Below are positions 58,525-64,000 of a DNA stretch of 64,000 nt, piece after piece (within the stretch, counting starts at the first letter, position 1; every line of letters starts with the position of its first letter). The notes beneath the pieces were generated by a model that saw nothing but the letters and a program-made list of their open reading frames with translations, was not told the DNA's origin and ran no database searches. The DNA comes from Castor canadensis. Lineage: Eukaryota; Chordata; Mammalia; Rodentia; Castoridae. The translations under genes and the position numbers were made by a program. The stretch is from contig NC_133398.1 in the NCBI RefSeq assembly GCF_047511655.1, forward strand, positions 39,995,638-40,059,637, written 5' to 3'.

Positions 58525-58625
58525 ACAATTCTGTTAATCTCATCTAAAACAATACCTTTGCAGAAACATCTAGAATAATGTTCCACCAAGTACCTGGGGA
58601 AATTGACATAAAATTAATCACCACA
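58525..58625 (-). mobile_element. Ancient LTR-like remnant, same family as 57490-57838
   Basis: CTGTTAATCTCATCTAAAAC and ACATCTAGAATAATGTTCCA, then GACATAAAATTAATCACCAC, match the 57.7-57.8 kb copy. Confidence 0.62.
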
Positions 58626-59095
58626 AACAATTTCACTGGCCTTTCCTTTTGTCTTAGGCTCCTCTATGTCTTTACAAGGTTCTGCTTACAATAGCTATTC
58701 TTGATTTGACATTTTTTCTCAACATTGTGCTTGTGAGATTTGTATGTGTTATGTGATATAGCAATTATTCCTTCATTCTCAGTGTTTAAATTACAATTTA
58801 TTTATTCATTCTAGTGTTGATGGATAGTTGAGTTGTTTCCTATTTTGGACTGTTACAAGTAGTGTTGTTTTAACATGCACGTGTCTTGTAGTGAAATACC
58901 TAACCCATTTCTGTTGTATGTATGACTCGTAGAGGAATTGTTGGGTCAGTTTAGTTGATATTGTCACTTCCCAAAGTTGTTATCCAATTGACATTCTCTC
59001 CAGGAAAGCATGAGAGTACTAGGTGTTCTACATCTTTGTCAATTCTTAGTATTAGCAATTTAAAATTTTTTAGTCATTTGGGTTGCCAGATATCT
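58626..59095 (-). mobile_element. Ancient L1M fragment
   Basis: Decayed ORF2 C-terminal text in reverse: GTTGATGGATAGTTGAGTTG, GAATTGTTGGGTCAGTTTAG, ATTCTCTCCAGGAAAGCATG. Confidence 0.65.
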
Positions 59096-59984
59096 TTGTG
59101 GGGACTGGTGAAGTAACCTAGTTGTCTTTGATATTGAAAGATACCATTCTTCTCCCTCTGTGTTAGCATCTGCCCATCTGTTTAGCTTCTTATTATAATT
59201 AACCCCATTCTTCTAACTTATATGCTTGACTTCTATGCTCCCAACCTGGTCTTAATGTAATTTTGGTTGTCATCTGACAGGGTGGTCATTAATTCAGTGC
59301 TTATTAACTAACCCTTCTTCATTGTGCCACGATCAAAATAAGGCACTGAATTAATACATTGTACATGGCTCCTCAGTAATTGAGGTGAGTGGTTTCCAAA
59401 ATTGATTACTGTACTTCCCATACTAAGAAATTTACATAACACAGAAAATAAAATTTTGGACAATGTTTTAAATTCCTTGCTAATTGTGATACTTCATACT
59501 ACTATAATACAAAAGCACAATACTAACTTAAGAGGAGGTTCCATATTTATGATAGTAGCTATAAATTTATATTTCAGATAGTATGGATAATTTCAGAATT
59601 TTGAAGATATGATTAGCTCATTTTTATTTTTTCATTATAATGTGGATAACAAAGAGCTTGCCCTCAGGATAGAAGCGTGAGCTCAGTCTTTTTCTTATAC
59701 ACTGTGATTGCATCATTGGTATCCCAATAAGAGGTTTCATTGCAAGAATATTTTTTAGCTTTTCATTTATTTTTGTGATTTTAATTAAAATTATATAACA
59801 GAACTGATATATCCCTTTACTTGGGCATGCATAAACTGCACTGTTAGAATAAAGAGAATGTGAAAAAATGTGCAACTCCCATTTGCCCTTTATACTACCT
59901 CACACTTGTTCCTGACACGTGACCTCTGAGGGCATCTCCATTTTTTGGAAAGTTTCAGTAATTTTTATTTTTATTTATTTACTT
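59096..59984. other. Unique sequence
   Basis: Nothing recognised. Confidence 0.4.
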
Positions 59985-60030
59985 ATTTTTTTGGTGGGAC
60001 TGGGGTTTGAACTCAGGGCTTTGTCCCAAG
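59985..60030 (-). mobile_element. tRNA-like SINE, 3' fragment
   Basis: A T-rich left side, then GGGACTGGGGTTTGAACTCA and GGGCTTTG, after which homology ends. Confidence 0.7.
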
Positions 60031-60399
60031 TCACTTGATATTTTACTCTATTTCATTTAAGTGCCTTATTTGGATATCTGACTTTAATAATGGAGAGAGA
60101 CACTTGTCTCTTTCAACTTCTGTAGACAGAAGTTTTCTGTTATTATAATATTTTACTTTAAAAAAACCAAAAATTGTTGCATCCCTTTGTGTGTCAGACT
60201 CAAATACTTAAGTTCTGGCATGCACTTGCCATAGTGTGTGACAGTCTATCTCTTTACACATCTGTATAGAGCAAGTCCCTCAAGTACACGGAGGTGTCCT
60301 CAGTTTGTGAGCTCCAGCTCTGGGCTGTCCAATCCAGAAGAAGCCAGCATACAACAAATATTTGGTGAAAGAGTATATGAGTCTCATTGGCAAATGGGA

Positions 60400-60776
60400 T
60401 GTGTTAGTTACGTTGCTTCGCTATAACAAATTATCTGAGATAATTAACTTGTAAGAGAAAAATTTACTTAGCTCACAGTTCTGAAGTTTCCAGTCTAAGA
60501 ATGGGTGGACTCATTGCTTTGGGCCTCTGGTGGGGGTGCCAGCTGGCAATGGTGGGGAGCACAGAGCAGAACAAATTGCTTACTTTATGATCCATTCACT
60601 TTATGATGCAAATCAAAAGAGAAAGAGACTGGGGTTCCAGAGTCCCCTTTGAGGGTGTGCTCCCAATGACCTAAGGACTTTACTAGGCCTTACCAACTAG
60701 TCCCACCATCTTCTAGTAGTGCTAAGTCTTTAACACATGGACTTTTGGGAGATATTCAATGCCCAAACTATAGCAG
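60400..60776 (-). mobile_element. Ancient LTR, ERVL-MaLR type
   Basis: The reverse of an MLT-like LTR: GCTATAACAAATTATCTGAG, TTACTTAGCTCACAGTTCTG, CCTAAGGACTTTACTAGGCC, TGCCCAAACTATAGCA. Confidence 0.72.
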
Positions 60777-61334
60777 GGACCAATAGCAGCACACAGTTGG
60801 TGTCCTGGCCAACTCCCTGGGCATTCACTTTCCCATTTAAGCTGCTAATGAAAACATCTGTAACTCTGAAGTCTTTTTTTGGTCACAGAAAAACTCTGGC
60901 CTCTAGGAAAGCATAAGCTAGAGGTGTCTGAGAGTTAATGATCTGAGGCTGCCCTCAGTTGAGGGTAGATAAGGTGTGCTGGATAAAGCCCTAGCTTCTT
61001 CAACCTGTGGGTGGGATAACTGAGGCCTCTATCCTGTTTCTCAGTCTCCATGGGGATTGAGCTCCAGCTTTCCATTGGTAAATGGTTAATTTCATACCTA
61101 GAATTGGCTTCCTTCCTCTCCTAGCTCACTTCCCCAACCCAGCTCACTTCCCAGCCTGTGCTTTCTAGGATCAACTCCCAAATACACATGCACTTAACTT
61201 CCTGTTCCAGAGTTTGCTTCTGGGGGAACCCAAATCCTGTCTGCCTTGAAGGATTGTAATGATAAGCAAACAAAAAACACACGTAAAAAGACTTTAAGGT
61301 CTCAGAAAGTCAGTGGTGTTCCTCTGAGTTGTTC
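60777..61334. other. Unique sequence
   Basis: Nothing recognised. Confidence 0.4.
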
Positions 61335-61918
61335 TTAAGAGGAGTGTGGTAAGTTAAGTGATGGTCCCCAAATTTATCTGGGTCCTAATCCCCAAGCCTG
61401 CTAATGCTACTTTTTATGGCAAAAGGGACCTGGCTTTGATTAAGGACTAAGAGTGGTCTATAAAGGATATCACAGGTCCTTATAAGAGGGAGGCAGAGAG
61501 ATTTGACCCATTAGGCAATGTGACAGCTAGAACATGCTATCCTGCTGGCTTTGAATATGGAGGAAGTGCCCACTCATCATGGCATGCAAAGAATATAGCT
61601 CTAGAGGCTAGAAAAGGCAAGAAAATGCTTCTCCCCTATAAACAATGCCCTACCAACACCTGGATTTTTTTTTTTTTTTGATACAAGGTCTTGCCATGTA
61701 GCTTAGGCTGACCTAAGAGTTCACAATCCTTCTGCCTCCATCCCCCAAGTGCTGGGATTACAGGTATGTACTACTATGCCTGGTGACACCTGGACATTGA
61801 CCCAGTAAAATTTATCTTAAACTTTTGACTTCTGTTACTCTAAGAGAATAAATGTGTATTGTTTTAAGCCACTAAGTATGTGGTAATTTGTTACTGCAGT
61901 TATAGGAAGCTAACACAA
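61335..61918 (+). mobile_element. Ancient LTR (ERVL/MaLR-like), split by a B1
   Basis: Plus-strand order: GGGTCCTAATCCCCAAGCCT, AGGTCCTTATAAGAGGGAGG, AGAGAATAAATGTGTATTGT (poly-A signal), TTTTAAGCCACTAAGTATGT, ATAGGAAGCTAACACA. Confidence 0.78.
61665..61785 (-). mobile_element. B1 (7SL-derived) SINE with 9-bp target duplication
   Basis: A poly-T left edge, then ACAAGGTCTTGCCATGTAGC and AAGTGCTGGGATTACAGGTA in reverse orientation. ACACCTGGA occurs exactly at 61656-61664 and 61786-61794. It lies inside the LTR and so is younger. Confidence 0.92.
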
Positions 61919-62494
61919 GCAGGGCTCTGCTGGTTGCCCCTCACCAACTGTGGCAGGTGGCAGTGTGGGGTGAAGGGGCAATGGCAGCTCCCATTGGGCT
62001 GTGAAGAATCCTGCTCACTCCTTACCCTGCAGTCCTCAAATAAAGCATGGCCCATTTGTGCTGTCTTCACTCCCTTGGGGGCCAGTCTTTAACCACAGAC
62101 TCATGAGGAACTTCCTCTGTGCTCCAAGGACAACCAAAAGGAAGAGTCAGGGTTTTTGTGGGCTAGTAGAAGTAAATCAGCAAGCACTAAAATGAAATCA
62201 TAAATATACATTAAGAAAGCTGAGTCAAGGAACCCTGATGGCCAGGCCCAGTTCCCTGCTGTTATTAAAATGAACTTCTACCATCAACCTTATTCCTTCA
62301 CATGCAAGGACTCATATCCCAAAATCAGCAATAGGATCATTGTTGTTTTGGTGTGCTGTGTATTTTCATCTCATCTATAGCCCTAACCTGGCGAGGGCCA
62401 AGGAAATGTATTGGGTGGCTTTCTTCTTCTTCCCTTTAGGGGTCATCCTATTTTGGGAAGCACATTCAGTGTCCAAAGCAGGACATTTCTAAGA
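61919..62494. other. Unique sequence
   Basis: Nothing recognised. Plus open stretches at 61880-62092 and 62001-62195 lack motifs. Confidence 0.4.
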
Positions 62495-62502
62495 TTTAAA
62501 AT

Positions 62503-62643
62503 GCCAGGCACATTGGTGCAGGCCTGCTGGCCCAGCTACTTGGGAGGCTGAGGCAGGAGAATCACTTAACAACTTCAGGACTAGCCTGGGCAACACAACA
62601 AGCAAGACTCCATCTCGGAACCAAACCAAAATAAAACAAAAAC
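62503..62643 (+). mobile_element. 7SL-derived monomer (B1/Alu-like) with short target duplication
   Basis: GCCAGGCACATTGGTGCAGG, CAGCTACTTGGGAGGCTGAG, GGACTAGCCTGGGCAACACA, CAAGACTCCATCTC, then an AAAC/AAAT-rich tail. TTTAAAAT flanks it at 62495-62502 and 62644-62651. It lacks the typical short-B1 shape, so it may be a longer proto-B1 or Alu-like monomer. Confidence 0.82.
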
Positions 62644-62651
62644 TTTAAAAT

Positions 62652-63843
62652 AGTATTCTTAAGGTAACTAGGGAAATTTGAATATGGATGGAGATGAAAG
62701 AATTGTTTGTTTTGTTAGGTATGGTAGGTTTTATGACTATGTAATAAAATTGCCATTATTTTTAGAACTATGCAGGAGATAAAATGATATGAAACAAGGG
62801 AAGAAGAAAAGAAAGGAGAAAGAGAAAAGAAAGATGGAAGGAAGAAAAGAAAGGAAACAAGAAGAAAAAGGGGGCACATGGATCAAAGATAGCAAAGTCT
62901 TGATAGCTATTAAGTTTAGGTGATATGTATGGAGAATGTTTATCATATTATTGTATGTGCCTGAAGATACTAAAAGCTTTTCTGAGAAAATTAAATGACT
63001 AAGAAGATCCCTTTTTTTCCTATAAAGAAATGTCTAGTTTTCTTTCTATTTTTCTTGTTGACAAAGACATCTTTGAGATAATTTTGCACCTTATATCCAA
63101 TGTATGGGCAGAAACTGGTCAGTAAGGAAGGTAAAACAAAACAAAACAAAGCAAAGGTGACAAGGGTTCTAACAACAAGGAAAGTGCAGAGCTCACATTT
63201 CTTCAGTCCCCCATTGCTATTGTCAGACGCTAAACTTGCTCCAACAGTGAAAATGTTGCAGGGTCAAAACATTAAATCCTAAAACCTTACTCTAGACTGC
63301 AACTCTCAATCCTTCCGAGTTTATGCTTTTGTTCTTCTGTTTACATAGCCTTTTTAGCCTCATAGAGGCCTCTGTTCCCTTGGTTCCTCCATGCTTTCCT
63401 AGGCTATCAACCTTAGTACAGTTTAACTTCCATGGGTTGACTCCTACCCCTCTCTTCTGTCAATACCCTCCATTCCATTACCTCCTGTAACACTGCAATT
63501 AGTCCACTTCAGAAATGAACTTATTCACTGAACAAGGAGAATAAGATAATATTTTAATGGAGGTGACTGAGTGAGGATTTCCAGAATAACTGCTGGAGGG
63601 AGCGACTAGGGATTCTATCAGCAAGAAGTGAAGGTGGGAACAAGTCTCCCCTGATCCCGACTGGGGACACTTTTGAATTTCAGTTGCTGAGCCCTCCGGT
63701 TCTTGATCACACCACTCATAGTTTTGGGAGCAGTTCTGGCAATGTTGGTTTTCATAATTACTGGACTTGTCATCCTCAAACAGAGACAAGCCACAAGAGC
63801 CCTTCTAGGAGTTATCTGTCCTTCTCCTCTACTAAGAGGAATT

Positions 63844-63844
<1 letters not shown>
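62652..63844. other. Unique sequence with a purine tract
   Basis: 62793-62872 is a long GAAA/GGAA purine run. Overlapping open frames at 63499-63789 (-), 63618-63932 (-) and 63703-63987 (+) run into the CA repeat and show no family motif. Confidence 0.45.

Positions 63845-63892
<48 letters not shown>
63845..63892. repeat. (AC)n microsatellite
   Basis: About 23 uninterrupted AC units. Confidence 0.98.
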
Positions 63893-63893
<1 letters not shown>

Positions 63894-63914
63894 CTCAATG
63901 GGAGGTAAATATAG

Positions 63915-64000
63915 GAAAATGGCTGGGAACATGGGCTCTGGAATTGCTAGATTTCAATCTGTGATCTTGTATTTTGTAGCTGTGTGATCTTGGGCAAGTT
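63915..64000 (+). mobile_element. MIR SINE fossil, cut by the window edge
   Basis: AACATGGGCTCTGGAATTGC then AGCTGTGTGATCTTGGGCAA is the conserved MIR core. Confidence 0.85.

Noticed and set aside
63499..63987. Overlapping frames with a hydrophobic segment (63703-63987) as a membrane protein
   Set aside because: The frame runs into the CA microsatellite and MIR, and equally long frames occur on the other strand. No known family was recognised.

Overview
This is a vertebrate, clearly mammalian, intergenic-type window. It has one protein-coding gene, TMEM215 (minus strand, CDS 40656-41357). Everything else I can identify is interspersed repeat, simple repeat, or old unique DNA without convincing coding potential. 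The repeats point to a non-muroid rodent. They are 5'-truncated L1 copies with a distinctive 3' UTR, tRNA/ID-like SINEs, B1-like 7SL SINEs, and a composite B1-like plus tRNA-like SINE. I favour the beaver lineage (Castor, Castorimorpha) from memory of such repeats, but this is an inference and not proven. In human, TMEM215 lies in gene-poor 9p21.1, which fits this gene-poor setting.

Layout. 1-5.4 kb: an L1 with a broken ORF2 (minus), then an older plus-strand L1. 5.4-15.5 kb: mostly unique DNA with MIR/L2 fossils and, at 7678-9453, an L1 that carries a twin-priming inversion bounded by an 11-bp target duplication. 15.5-22 kb: a short L1 insertion with a 15-bp duplication, unique DNA and SINEs. 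22-29.3 kb: ancient L1M sequence and an MaLR-type LTR. 29-36.5 kb: unique DNA, a B1-like SINE cluster, and three young truncated L1 inserts, one with a probable 3' transduction. 36.5-43 kb: the TMEM215 locus, with a long downstream region, a single coding exon, a predicted short intron, a CpG island and a minus-strand TATA box. 43.3-44 kb and 50-51 kb: two solo LTRs of one ERV family in opposite orientation. 48.1-53 kb: a nest in which an old plus-strand L1 was split by a minus-strand L1, itself split by one of the LTRs. 55-64 kb: another young L1, SINEs, ancient LTRs, microsatellites and a terminal MIR.

Gene logic: TMEM215 is transcribed right to left from a TATA-plus-CpG promoter near 42.1 kb. 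It is predicted to have a non-coding first exon with two small upstream ORFs, a 298-bp intron, and then one exon with the whole CDS and 3' UTR. No other gene, tRNA, rRNA or CRISPR array is supported. I found no previously undescribed biological system; the most informative observations are structural records of retrotransposition.
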